Source: Chryseobacterium ginsenosidimutans (lineage in GTDB: Bacteria; Bacteroidota; Bacteroidia; Flavobacteriales; Weeksellaceae). From it: a stretch of 64,000 bases of DNA. Made by a program: the position numbers and the translations under genes. Within the stretch, counting starts at the first letter, position 1. Each line of letters opens with the position of its first letter. The DNA is taken from contig NZ_JAUSXC010000001.1 of assembly GCF_030823405.1 (NCBI RefSeq), positions 2,091,001-2,155,000 on the forward strand, given 5' to 3'. Positions 35,513-43,630 of this stretch are shown piece by piece. The notes beneath the pieces are model-generated. The model ran no database searches. It was not told the DNA's origin and saw only the letters and a list, made by a program, of their open reading frames with translations.

Positions 35513-35923
35513 TCATTCCTTATCCATTATTTTATACATCTCGCAGGCTGATTTTGACATTTGAGTGATTTTAGGGTTTTGAGCGATAACATTCTCTAAA
35601 AAAGATCGGTGTGTATCGCCCCACTGATTCATTGCATCAATAATGGGCATCAGTGACCAACCAATTTCCGTCAGTGAATATTCCACCTTGGGTGGTAGCT
35701 GGTGGTAAATCTTCTTTTCTATCATCCCATGATCTTCCAGTTCTTTTAACTGCACGTTGAGTACCCGGCGTGTTGCATCGGGTAGGAGTTTTAAAATTTC
35801 GCTTGGGCGCTTTACATTTATAGAAATAGCATTCAGCAAAGCAGGTTTCCATTTGCCGTTAAGTACTTCTCTGGTCAGGTGCAGACCACAATCAATAGTT
35901 AGAGGGATTTTCCTTTCGTACAT
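35513..35923 (-). CDS. HxlR-family transcriptional regulator
   Basis: A 136-residue HxlR-type winged helix protein: CGLHLTREVLNGKWKPALL (residues ~11-29, with the family cysteine), RPSEILKLLPDATRRVLNVQ recognition region and LEDHGMIEKKIYHQLPPK wing, then WSLMPIIDAMNQWG. The C-terminal 25 residues (ITQMSKSACEMYKIMDKE) form a tail beyond the usual end. Divergent from the broken Old Yellow Enzyme gene across 130 bp; that arrangement (HxlR next to an ene-reductase) is common and suggests that it controlled it. Confidence 0.9.
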   Translation of the reverse strand: MYERKIPLTIDCGLHLTREVLNGKWKPALLNAISINVKRPSEILKLLPDATRRVLNVQLKELEDHGMIEKKIYHQLPPKVEYSLTEIGWSLMPIIDAMNQWGDTHRSFLENVIAQNPKITQMSKSACEMYKIMDKE

Positions 35924-36053
35924 AGGATGTTTATTTATACAAAAATACGCATTTAATGGAATTTATGGATAGGGATAATTTTATCCCTACGGTATTAGTT
36001 TTCCCTATATTGTTTTATAGTGGTAAATGGCTGAGATTTGCTTAAAAAAAATA

Positions 36054-37174
36054 ATGGATCATACAGCGCAACCTTTGTTGGAAAAATATCAATTAGGAAA
36101 CCTGCAATTGAAAAACAGAATTGTGATGGCATCGCTTACCCGCGGTCGTTCTACTAACGAAGAACTTATACCTACACCTTTGATGGCTCAATATTATGCT
36201 CAGCGCGCTTCTGCCGGATTAATTCTGAGTGAAGTACCTGGGTAAGTCCGGGGTCTATAGGTTTTATTAATGTTCCGGGAATTTATACTGAGAAACAGGT
36301 AGAAGGATGGAAACTTGTAACGAAAGCAGTACATGACGAAGGAGGATTGATTTTTTCGCAATTAGGCCACATCGGTTCAGCGTCACACCCGGATTTCTTT
36401 GACGGAGAAATACCTGGAGGACCCTCAGCCATCAATCCGCAAACCCGTTCTTTTACTCCCGAAGGTTTTAAAGATTCTTTGACACCGCGTGAGCTGACGG
36501 TTGCCGAGATTAAACAAATTATACAGGATTATAAACATGCAGCAAAAAATGCTCAAGAAGCAGGGTTTGATGGTGTCGAAATACACGCATTGGCTGGAAT
36601 GTTGATTCCACAATTTCTGAGTCTTGCTACCAATCAAAGAACCGACGAATATGGTGGAAGCATTGAAAATCGTGCCCGTATCGTATTTGAAATTTTAGAT
36701 GCAATCATCGAAGTCTGGGAGAGTACCCGTGTTGCTATTAAGTTCTCCCCGGTTGCATTAAATAGCGTAGGAATTATGACGCCAGATGAAGAAACTATCC
36801 CGATTTTTCAATATATAGCAAGGAGACTGAGTGATTATAATCTGGCCTATTTACATATTGTCGGACCGGCTGAAGATCTGAGCGGTACACCTGTAGTGGA
36901 ATTACAGGACAACTATTTTAGCCATTTTCGTCAAAACTACAGCGGCCGACTAATGACTAATCTGGGCTTTACGAAGGAAAGTGCTAATGCAATTCTGAAA
37001 GATGGTACAGCTGATCTGGTGTCTTTTGGTGCGCCATTCATTGCCAATCCCGATTTGGCAGAACGTTTCAAATATAATATTCCACTTTCAGAAAGCGACC
37101 AAAACACAATTTATTCCGGTGGTGAAAATGGGTATGCCGACTACCCAAAAGCGCAATATGATGATATGAAATAG
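36054..37174 (+). pseudogene. Old Yellow Enzyme-type alkene reductase, frameshifted, with altered active site
   Basis: Two frames, 36054-36245 and 36235-37174, join into one ~373-residue OYE-family NADH:flavin reductase (alkene reductase/NemA-like). The first frame ends ...LILSEVPG-stop; the second continues VSPGSIGFINVPGIYTEKQV. Adding one G after 36234 (GAAGGTACCTGG) restores EGTWVSPGSIGF, the family sequence. FMN/ligand motifs: RTDEYGGSIENRARIVFE, and DLVSFGAPFIANPDLAERF near the end. The substrate-anchoring HAANGYL is here HALAGML: the second anchor (Asn/His) and the proton-donating Tyr are lost. So besides the frameshift the active site itself is degraded. Confidence 0.8.
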
Positions 37175-37236
37175 ATCGAATCATTGGAAGATTTTATATA
37201 GGTTAGAAAAGACACAGTCCCTAATTTAAGTCAAAC

Positions 37237-37272
37237 GCTGGAAAGCCGGAACAATTGTTCCGGCTTTCCAGC
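37237..37272. terminator. Perfect 36-bp palindrome (bidirectional terminator hairpin)
   Basis: GCTGGAAAGCCGGAACAA is followed by its exact reverse complement, an 18-bp stem with a central AATT. It lies between the convergent OYE gene and the 47-residue gene, where a bidirectional terminator is expected; flanking T/A tracts are short. Confidence 0.65.
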
Positions 37273-37321
37273 TTTAAATGATTTGAGGATTTCTCGAAAT
37301 TTTTAATAGCAATTATTATTT

Positions 37322-37465
37322 CTACATCATGAATCCCTCATAGGCAAAATATAGAATACCTGCGTAGATGCTATACTTAAATGCCTTTTTTGCTATTTTA
37401 TACCCTTTGAAAAGTACAGGATTGTAAGCCGATTTATCGAAGGGTGTTTTTGTTGTCTGTTCCAT
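37322..37465 (-). CDS. Small 47-residue protein, possibly membrane-associated
   Basis: An ATG at 37465 opens a 47-codon frame: a hydrophilic start (MEQTTKTPFDKSAYNPVL), a basic middle (FKGYKIAKKAFK) and an apolar end (YSIYAGILYFAYEGFMM). Downstream of, and co-oriented with, the SRPBCC gene (43-nt gap), and followed by the strong palindrome, so it fits as the last gene of that operon. The amphipathic/hydrophobic end may attach to the membrane. No family recognised. Confidence 0.55.
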   Translation of the reverse strand: MEQTTKTPFDKSAYNPVLFKGYKIAKKAFKYSIYAGILYFAYEGFMM

Positions 37466-37508
37466 TTTTTTTGATTTTAATTGTTGTGAAAAATTGTTGA
37501 ATTGTTAT

Positions 37509-38069
37509 TTATGATCTTTGGTGAGCTGATTGTTTTTCTGCCTCGATTTTGAGATATTTAAGCCAGTTTTCAATCGATTTATCAAGACTTGATTGAAATT
37601 TTCCTTTTAATAGGGTAACCAGCCAACCCTCCATATTCTCTTCTACCCGAATAGTTGTTTGCCCGTTCTGTTCGGAAAAACGCCAGGTATGTACTGCAAA
37701 TGATCCAAAGGTGGGGCCACACCAGGCAACCGTCTTATTGGTTTCTACGGTTTGTAAATTCGAGGTAATCGTTAAGCCATTACTTTTCCAATTGAACGAT
37801 GTACCTGCTTGAAATGGCCCGTTGATTTTCGGGGTTACAATTTCTTCCTGCCAGTTATCCCAATGATCTACATCTCTAAAAATTTTCCAAACCGTGGCAA
37901 CAGGCGCGTCGATTAGAATGCTTTTGCGTGTGATAACCGGTGCATCTTGATGAATGCTTTTGGATGTTTTGTAGCTGGTAAAATATTCAAGTGAACTAAT
38001 GGTTATTGCCAGGATGAAGAGCGCAGCAATAAATCCGGATAGTATGTTTTTTAGTGTTTTCCTTTTCAT
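37509..38069 (-). CDS. SRPBCC-fold (polyketide cyclase/dehydrase-like) protein with membrane anchor
   Basis: A 186-residue protein: N-terminal hydrophobic helix (residues ~9-28, ILSGFIAALFILAITISSL), then an SRPBCC/START-like domain opening with RKSILIDAPVATVWKIFRDV and DHWDNWQEEIVTP, with the typical hydrophobic-ligand cavity pattern (SFNWKSNGLTITSNLQ, HTWRFSEQNGQTTIRVEE) and a long C-terminal helix. Family members bind hydrophobic ligands. The start overlaps the reductase stop by 4 nt (ATGA), so both are co-translated. Confidence 0.87.
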   Translation of the reverse strand: MKRKTLKNILSGFIAALFILAITISSLEYFTSYKTSKSIHQDAPVITRKSILIDAPVATVWKIFRDVDHWDNWQEEIVTPKINGPFQAGTSFNWKSNGLTITSNLQTVETNKTVAWCGPTFGSFAVHTWRFSEQNGQTTIRVEENMEGWLVTLLKGKFQSSLDKSIENWLKYLKIEAEKQSAHQRS

Positions 38070-38656
38070 ATTGATACCGTATTGTTATTGTAGGCTGATA
38101 TAATTTGGTTTGTCCATTCTTCTACACTTTCCTGAGCCGGTCTGTCCGCTTTGTCAAAAAAGAAATGGTGCATGATTTCAAGACCGCAATAAGAGAAAAT
38201 TCCTTTGTCGGATGTAAGTGAAAGTGCCTTGTTCATTCCTATACTTTCATATTCAGTGTAAGATTTCCCGTGTGTATTTATTATGGTTGTCTGTTTGCCA
38301 GTGAGCAATCCCTTTTGAATACCCTGATCGTAACGATAGGCAAAACCATAACTGAAAACACGATCAATATAGCCTTTCATAATGGCGGGCATTCCCGTCC
38401 ACCAGATTGGGTAGATAAAGGTGATATGATCAGCCCAGGCAATACAATCCTGTTCCTGCTTTACATCGGCGGCAACTTTTCCCATTCGTTGTCCTGCCAT
38501 ATCCTCCAATGAAAGAACCGGATCGAAATGGATTTGATACAAATCTCGAACTTGAATTTCGTGGTTTTTCGCCTGCAGGCTATCTATCACAGTCTGCAAT
38601 AAGTGATGATTCAAACTGATCTCGTTAGGATGAGCATAAATGATTAAATGTTTCAT
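38066..38656 (-). CDS. Flavodoxin-fold NAD(P)H oxidoreductase
   Basis: A 196-residue flavodoxin-like NAD(P)H dehydrogenase, paralogous in type to the gene at 33658. Flavin phosphate loop LIIYAHPNEISLNHHLL at the N-terminus; ITFIYPIWWTGMPAIMKGYI is the classic W-containing flavin loop. The frame extends 70 codons upstream, but this stretch crosses the gap to the AraC gene and overlaps its end; the ATG at 38656 is the start because it begins the first strand. Upstream of, and overlapping by 4 nt, the SRPBCC gene; downstream of an AraC gene on the same strand that may regulate it. Confidence 0.92.
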   Translation of the reverse strand: MKHLIIYAHPNEISLNHHLLQTVIDSLQAKNHEIQVRDLYQIHFDPVLSLEDMAGQRMGKVAADVKQEQDCIAWADHITFIYPIWWTGMPAIMKGYIDRVFSYGFAYRYDQGIQKGLLTGKQTTIINTHGKSYTEYESIGMNKALSLTSDKGIFSYCGLEIMHHFFFDKADRPAQESVEEWTNQIISAYNNNTVSI

Positions 38657-38735
38657 TGTTCTATTTTTTTTATTTGATAGAACAAAAGTAGCTATGGACG
38701 ATATGCCAAAATTGTAAGAAAGCGAAAGGGATTTT

Positions 38736-39560
38736 TTAATCAGATTTTGCGTTACAGATTTCTTCCTGAAACCTAAGGTATTTCGTCGGGCTGAGATTGA
38801 TGTAATGTTTAAAATCGTGAATAAGCTGGCTTTGGTCATAATAGTCACACGCACTGATGATCTCAAACCAATCTATTTTAGCTGATTTTAAGGCAATATC
38901 CTGTATTAATTCAATGGCTTTTATAAACCGTCGGTGACGATTGATTTCCTTGGCCGTATAGCCTAAATATTTCTTATGGTTGAGCTGAACATTTCTTTCG
39001 GTTTGATTTTGTTGAACCGCAACTAATTTAATTGGATTTAAGGTGTTATTCGTAAAATTTGTTAACCGTTCCATAATTACATTCCTCGGTTTTAAATAAG
39101 GTCTGCAAAAGTCAAGGATGTAGCTGACCCGAAGATTTGGGTTATCTATTTTATCCAACTCTCCCCATAATGCTGTAAAACAATTTTCATTGAGCAGATT
39201 GTCAGGGTCAATCGGCAAATGTTTGGCAACCGAAGCATTGCCGAAGAAACGGTAGAAAGCATCGCCATTAAAATTGGCAACCAATATTGCTGATCCAGTT
39301 GGTAATGAATAATTAAAAGCGTGTTTAATCGGACCTAAAACAAGGGATTTATTGACTTTAAGTTGTGTGTTTTCTTTGGACTCAAGTATTGCCTTAGCTC
39401 CAAAATTGAAAATCAAAATTGTTTGATAGGAGGGAAGAAATGTTTTGGTAATGGTTTCGGCAGATCTGTTCTCTGCATAATAGAAAAGAGAAAAGACTTC
39501 TTCATAGTCTGCCGGGACAGCTATTCGAAAGTTGGAATATTTTCCCTCTTTTTCAGTCAT
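38736..39560 (-). CDS. AraC-family regulator with N-terminal DUF6597-like domain
   Basis: A 274-residue AraC regulator of a different type from the three in the island: the N-terminal domain (residues ~15-155) is the cupin-like DUF6597-type sensor (SYQTILIFNFGAKAIL, LVLGPIKHAFNYSLPTGSAI), followed by HTH ~185-274 with YLGYTAKEINRHRRFIKAIEL and IISACDYYDQSQLIHDFKHYI then INLSPTKYLRF. The ATG at 39560 is preferred; two upstream starts lie within 18 nt. It precedes the reductase-SRPBCC-small protein operon and is its likely regulator. Confidence 0.88.
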   Translation of the reverse strand: MTEKEGKYSNFRIAVPADYEEVFSLFYYAENRSAETITKTFLPSYQTILIFNFGAKAILESKENTQLKVNKSLVLGPIKHAFNYSLPTGSAILVANFNGDAFYRFFGNASVAKHLPIDPDNLLNENCFTALWGELDKIDNPNLRVSYILDFCRPYLKPRNVIMERLTNFTNNTLNPIKLVAVQQNQTERNVQLNHKKYLGYTAKEINRHRRFIKAIELIQDIALKSAKIDWFEIISACDYYDQSQLIHDFKHYINLSPTKYLRFQEEICNAKSD

Positions 39561-39843
39561 TATTAAATACATGAACAATATTGTTCAAATTTACAAAATA
39601 ATTTAAAGGCAACTGATCGGAAGATTACTGTAAATAATAAATCTCCAAAATAGTTATAGTGGTTCAGATAAGATTATTCTATTTAGACTGCTTGTAAAAA
39701 TTTACGATAACATGTAACCAAATCGATTTTTCATTGTCATATCAGTTAGAATGATCTACCAAACTTAAATATATATAATTACCTATATGCAAATTCATTT
39801 ACCTGTTAACATAAAAATTGAAAATCTCACAAATTTTAAAATT

Positions 39844-41142
39844 ATGAAACACCTATATCTAGCTCTTTTGTTCATAGTACAAATTATGTACAGTCAAACA
39901 CCGCAAGGTCATTATGAAGGTGCCTTAACACAGAATGGATCTGATCAGTTAATTTCATTTGACTTTAGTCCTGATAAAACAACATATGATATACCTGAAA
40001 TTGGTTATATGAATGTAAAAACAGAAAAAATATCGCAAAGCAAAGATACTTTGAAGCTTAAAATATCCTATGGTGATTTCTATTGTTTTTTAGATTCTAA
40101 AACGGGAGATCTTACTGGGTTAAGCAAAAATATAAATCCAGAAATGAGATTACACTTGAAGAAAACAGCAGCAAAAGAAAAAAGCTTTTCAGAAGAAGAA
40201 ATCAAATTTTCAAATGCAGATGTTTCGCTTTCCGGAGTTTTGTTCAAACCTAAAAAATCAGAAGAGCCTGTTCCTTATGTCATTCTGGTACACCGCTCCG
40301 GATGGGAAGACAGGGAGACCGCATGGTATCATTCCATGGCTTATATTTTGGCAAGCAAAGGTATGGGAGTGTTACTTTATGATAAAAGGGGAACCGATAC
40401 ATCAACGGGTAATTTTTCTTTAGCAGATCTGAATGATCTTGCAGAGGATGCCGCTTCCGCTTTTAATTATCTGAAGGCACGAAATGACCTGAATTATTCC
40501 AAAATAGGTTTTTTAGGAGCAAGCCAAGGCGGATGGATTATACCACTGGCAGCCAATAAAGTCTCCAATTGTGGCTTTGCCATTTTAGTTGTAGGTCCTG
40601 CAGTTTCTGTTTACGAACAGGATATTAATCGTGTTCAATATACCTTGATGGATGAAGGATATTCGAAAGAATCTATTAATTCTGCTCTTCGCTATTCCGG
40701 ACTTTTCTTCAAATATATTCAGAGTAATACTGAAAAAGACTGGAATGCACTAAAAAAATACACAACTGAAATCAAGGGCCAAAAATGGATAGATTATATA
40801 GATATTCCTCAATCGAAAACCGGGGATGATGTTTTATGGTGGAGAAAAAACAAGTATGATCCAAAAGAAGCTTTAAGTGAAATAAAATGTCCAGTGTTAA
40901 GTATTTTTGGAGAAAAGGATGTATTAGTACCACCAGCAGAGAATAAAAGCAAAATGGAAAATTACCTGACAAAGGCGGGTGTGAATCATAAGATTGTTAT
41001 AATAAAAGATTGCGGGCACAACATGATCACACAAGGTAAAATTAATAATGGGGCGAAGGTAAACTGGCCCTATACGTATTGGCAATGGCAAAAACAGCCC
41101 GATGAATTTGTAAATACGATCTTTGAATTTATAAAGAAATAA
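39844..41142 (+). CDS. Secreted alpha/beta hydrolase (serine aminopeptidase S33/DLH type)
   Basis: A 432-residue exported enzyme: signal peptide residues 1-17 (YLALLFIVQIMYSQ), an N-terminal beta-rich domain of ~130 residues (GHYEGALTQNGSDQLISFDF...) typical of Bacteroidota secreted hydrolases, then the alpha/beta-hydrolase domain: GVLLYDKRGTDTSTG, nucleophile in GASQGGWIIP (S at about residue 238), acid in FGEKDVLVPP and histidine in KDCGHNMITQG. Substrate unknown. The ATG at 39844 is chosen over the upstream 39787 because only it gives a well-formed signal peptide. Confidence 0.88.
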   Translation: MKHLYLALLFIVQIMYSQTPQGHYEGALTQNGSDQLISFDFSPDKTTYDIPEIGYMNVKTEKISQSKDTLKLKISYGDFYCFLDSKTGDLTGLSKNINPEMRLHLKKTAAKEKSFSEEEIKFSNADVSLSGVLFKPKKSEEPVPYVILVHRSGWEDRETAWYHSMAYILASKGMGVLLYDKRGTDTSTGNFSLADLNDLAEDAASAFNYLKARNDLNYSKIGFLGASQGGWIIPLAANKVSNCGFAILVVGPAVSVYEQDINRVQYTLMDEGYSKESINSALRYSGLFFKYIQSNTEKDWNALKKYTTEIKGQKWIDYIDIPQSKTGDDVLWWRKNKYDPKEALSEIKCPVLSIFGEKDVLVPPAENKSKMENYLTKAGVNHKIVIIKDCGHNMITQGKINNGAKVNWPYTYWQWQKQPDEFVNTIFEFIKK

Positions 41143-41326
41143 TAAATAAAAAACGATATTATTATAAATATACTTCAGAAAAAATATTTAATAGCTACAA
41201 CTTGACTGAAATTTTGATGCTAAAATATTTATCAATGGCGGGTTCAGTGCTAAATTCTTCGATTGAACATTTGTGCTTCAATTTCCGTCACTTCGCCAAG
41301 CTGCAAACCATTATAAAAGATAAAAA

Positions 41327-41343
41327 TAAATCTCAAAAACGAT
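41327..41343 (+). repeat. 17-bp direct repeat, left copy, flanking the phosphotransferase gene
   Basis: TAAATCTCAAAAACGAT is repeated exactly at 42549-42565. Together the copies bracket one gene and about 1.2 kb. Confidence 0.7.
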
Positions 41344-41396
41344 TTAATATGTGTAAGCCGAAAAAAGTAACGAAATTGCATATATTTTAACCAACT

Positions 41397-42413
41397 ATGA
41401 ACGAAGAATTGATGACAGAGAAATTTCCTACAATAAATAGTACACTTTCACCCAATGAACTTGGTAAACTTATTCAACGAAAATATGAACTGACCGACAA
41501 AACGGAATGCAACATATTTCGACTTGCTATGAATCATCTATACATTGTTCATGATGACGAAAACAAATACGTTTTTAGAGTTTACACACACAATTGGCGG
41601 ACTAAATTAGAAATTGAAGAAGAATTAAGACTTTTAATTCTTCTAAAAGAAGCAGACCGACAAGTTGCTTTTCCAATAGCTGATAAATCGAACAAATTCA
41701 TTCAAGAAATTGAAGCTCCGGAAGGTACAAGATTTGGTGTTTTATTTTCGTATGCTAAAGGCATAAAGACAGCAAAATTTTCACACCATACAAGCTTTCT
41801 AATTGGACAAGCATTAGCAAAAGTTCATCAATCCACAGAAAATATCGAACTGATAAGAATGTCTTACAATACTCAAAACTTGCTTAAGAACCCTGTTTTA
41901 AGAACAAAAGAATTCTATAGTAAAAATAGTAGCGAAATTGAATTTTTAGAAACCCTTTCTACTTTTTTGACACTAAAAATGGAAAATATTGACAAACAGA
42001 AAATGAGATATGGAACTGTTCATCTTGATGTTTGGTTTGATAATTTGCACATTGACGATGAAAAAGAAGTAACATTTTTTGACTTTGATTTTTGTGGCAA
42101 CGGCTATTTATGTTTTGACATTTCTTATTTCCTATTTCAGTTATTTGCCACCAATTTGAACGAAGAGGAATATCAATTAAAAGCAGATAGTTTCATAAAA
42201 GGTTACGAGTCTGTAACTAAAATTAGTAACGAAGAAAAAAAGTTTTTACCCTACGCATGTTTGGCAATTATGACATATTACATAAGTGTTCAGTGCGACA
42301 GATTTGAATATTGGACAAATATTTTCTTGAATGAAGATCATTTAAAAAGAATGGTTGGGAACTTAAAACGTTGGATTGCTTACAACAAAATTGAGATTAA
42401 TAACAAACTTTAA
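41397..42413 (+). CDS. Phosphotransferase of the aminoglycoside phosphotransferase/kinase-like superfamily
   Basis: A 338-residue kinase-fold protein. The catalytic loop HLDVWFDN (H209, D211, N216) and the metal-binding FFDFDF (D229/D231) match the APH/Srk-type HxDxxxxN...D pattern; the N-lobe contains VFRVYTHNWR in place of the usual Lys strand. Members phosphorylate antibiotics, choline, homoserine or proteins; the closest feel is to phosphotransferase family enzymes and not to a specific resistance gene. It is much more AT-rich and lysine-rich than its neighbours and lies alone between two 17-bp direct repeats, which suggests acquisition as a cassette. The ATG at 41397 and the one at 41412 are both possible. 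Confidence 0.82.
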   Translation: MNEELMTEKFPTINSTLSPNELGKLIQRKYELTDKTECNIFRLAMNHLYIVHDDENKYVFRVYTHNWRTKLEIEEELRLLILLKEADRQVAFPIADKSNKFIQEIEAPEGTRFGVLFSYAKGIKTAKFSHHTSFLIGQALAKVHQSTENIELIRMSYNTQNLLKNPVLRTKEFYSKNSSEIEFLETLSTFLTLKMENIDKQKMRYGTVHLDVWFDNLHIDDEKEVTFFDFDFCGNGYLCFDISYFLFQLFATNLNEEEYQLKADSFIKGYESVTKISNEEKKFLPYACLAIMTYYISVQCDRFEYWTNIFLNEDHLKRMVGNLKRWIAYNKIEINNKL

Positions 42414-42548
42414 CAAACTAAAAATGGACTACAAACGAGAATCTATTTTATAGGAATTTCGCGGAGTGACCAACGCAGTATTTATATCGACTTTTGTATT
42501 AAAAATCAGCCATATCACAAATCTTAAAACCGTAAATTATAATAGCAC

Positions 42549-42565
42549 TAAATCTCAAAAACGAT
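42549..42565 (+). repeat. 17-bp direct repeat, right copy, flanking the phosphotransferase gene
   Basis: Exact copy of TAAATCTCAAAAACGAT found at 41327-41343. It lies just before the end of the convergent gene at 42571. Confidence 0.7.
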
Positions 42566-42570
42566 AAGAA

Positions 42571-43086
42571 TTAATAAAAATCTTTTGGAACCAATCTTTT
42601 TAATTCAAAAGCTTTTACCACCTTGTTTTGCATATAATATTCTGTAAAACTTAGCTTTTTTAAATTTCTAACTGAAATCTTCGGGCCCAATACTTTTGAA
42701 TAAAATCTTGCGATATCGATTCTTAATACTTCCGTTTCAGTAGTATATGGCGAATCGGATTTTAAATGTCGGTCAAATGATAACAAAAGATTATATATGT
42801 TGGTTATTTTTTCTGTAGACAAATGATTTCGCTGGAAAAACATTCTGAATTTATCTCTAAATGTCATAGCTGAAGGAGAAACAGAAGTAATATTTAAATC
42901 CTCCTTTGCGATATTAAAATTTATTTGCAAATAATTGATTACTTGTTCAGGAGTTATCCTATCCTTGTAATAGTCATTGAGTTCTTTCACAGATGTCCAT
43001 CTGCTTTTGTCTAATGATCGGTCCATTTGTCTTAAATAGGCATATAGAAAAAGTATCTGCTTTTGATTCAGTTTTGAATAATTCAT
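42571..43086 (-). CDS. Protein of unknown function
   Basis: A 171-residue soluble protein, mostly alpha-helical and basic, with no recognised domain. It starts MNYSKLNQKQILFLYAYLRQM and has a run of short helices (TYYKDRITPEQVINYLQINF-like, FYSKVLGPKISVRNLKKLS). The helical repeats and basic character could fit a nucleic-acid or regulatory role, but that is a guess. It is alone on the minus strand; the gene and the following 540 bp are very AT-rich. Confidence 0.7.
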   Translation of the reverse strand: MNYSKLNQKQILFLYAYLRQMDRSLDKSRWTSVKELNDYYKDRITPEQVINYLQINFNIAKEDLNITSVSPSAMTFRDKFRMFFQRNHLSTEKITNIYNLLLSFDRHLKSDSPYTTETEVLRIDIARFYSKVLGPKISVRNLKKLSFTEYYMQNKVVKAFELKRLVPKDFY

Positions 43087-43630
43087 GGTTTATATTAGTC
43101 CTGTCCACTTTGTGGAATTGTAAATTTTTATATTAAAAGTTTTCTATTGTATTAATACTGATAAAACTTACGCAAATTTATCTTTTTTTTATAGTAATAA
43201 TTGATTTATTATGTAAATTTTAGATTAAAATAATATTAAAATTGAAATATTTATATAAAGTTTTTTAATCTTACTTAAAAAATGAGATTATCTAAATATA
43301 ATTTTAAATTTCTGGTGATTTAATAAAAGCAGATTTCGGACAGAAATCTCTCTAACTATGATTAAGAAATATTAGCGAAACTGCCACTTTTGAAACTTTA
43401 AACAGGATGAAAAAATGATTACAGACGTAATTTAGAAGCATTACCGTTAAATTTTTACTGATTGTTAATCCCGATTTTAAAAATGAAGATATTTTCCATA
43501 TTTTTATCGTGTGGTAGAATTTTCTCTTTATGTTCAAGAAATAGTCAAACAACGTGAGGGAATATTGGTGTTTCAGTAAAGTAAATGAATTATTTACTTT
43601 TATTTTACATTGCCATTAAACTAATTTTCA
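43087..43630. other. 544-bp gap without recognisable gene
   Basis: Very AT-rich region between the start of the minus-strand unknown gene and the start of the hybrid kinase, so it must hold both promoters. Nothing protein-like was found in it; a 66-codon frame on the minus strand (43352-43552) has no start signal or coding look. No RNA gene or repeat was recognised. Confidence 0.4.

Noticed and set aside
41202..41390. 62-codon frame upstream of the phosphotransferase
   Set aside because: Overlaps the left 17-bp repeat and looks non-coding; no start signal.
43352..43552. 66-codon minus-strand frame in the gap before the hybrid kinase
   Set aside because: Very AT-rich, Phe/Leu/Lys composition typical of chance frames.
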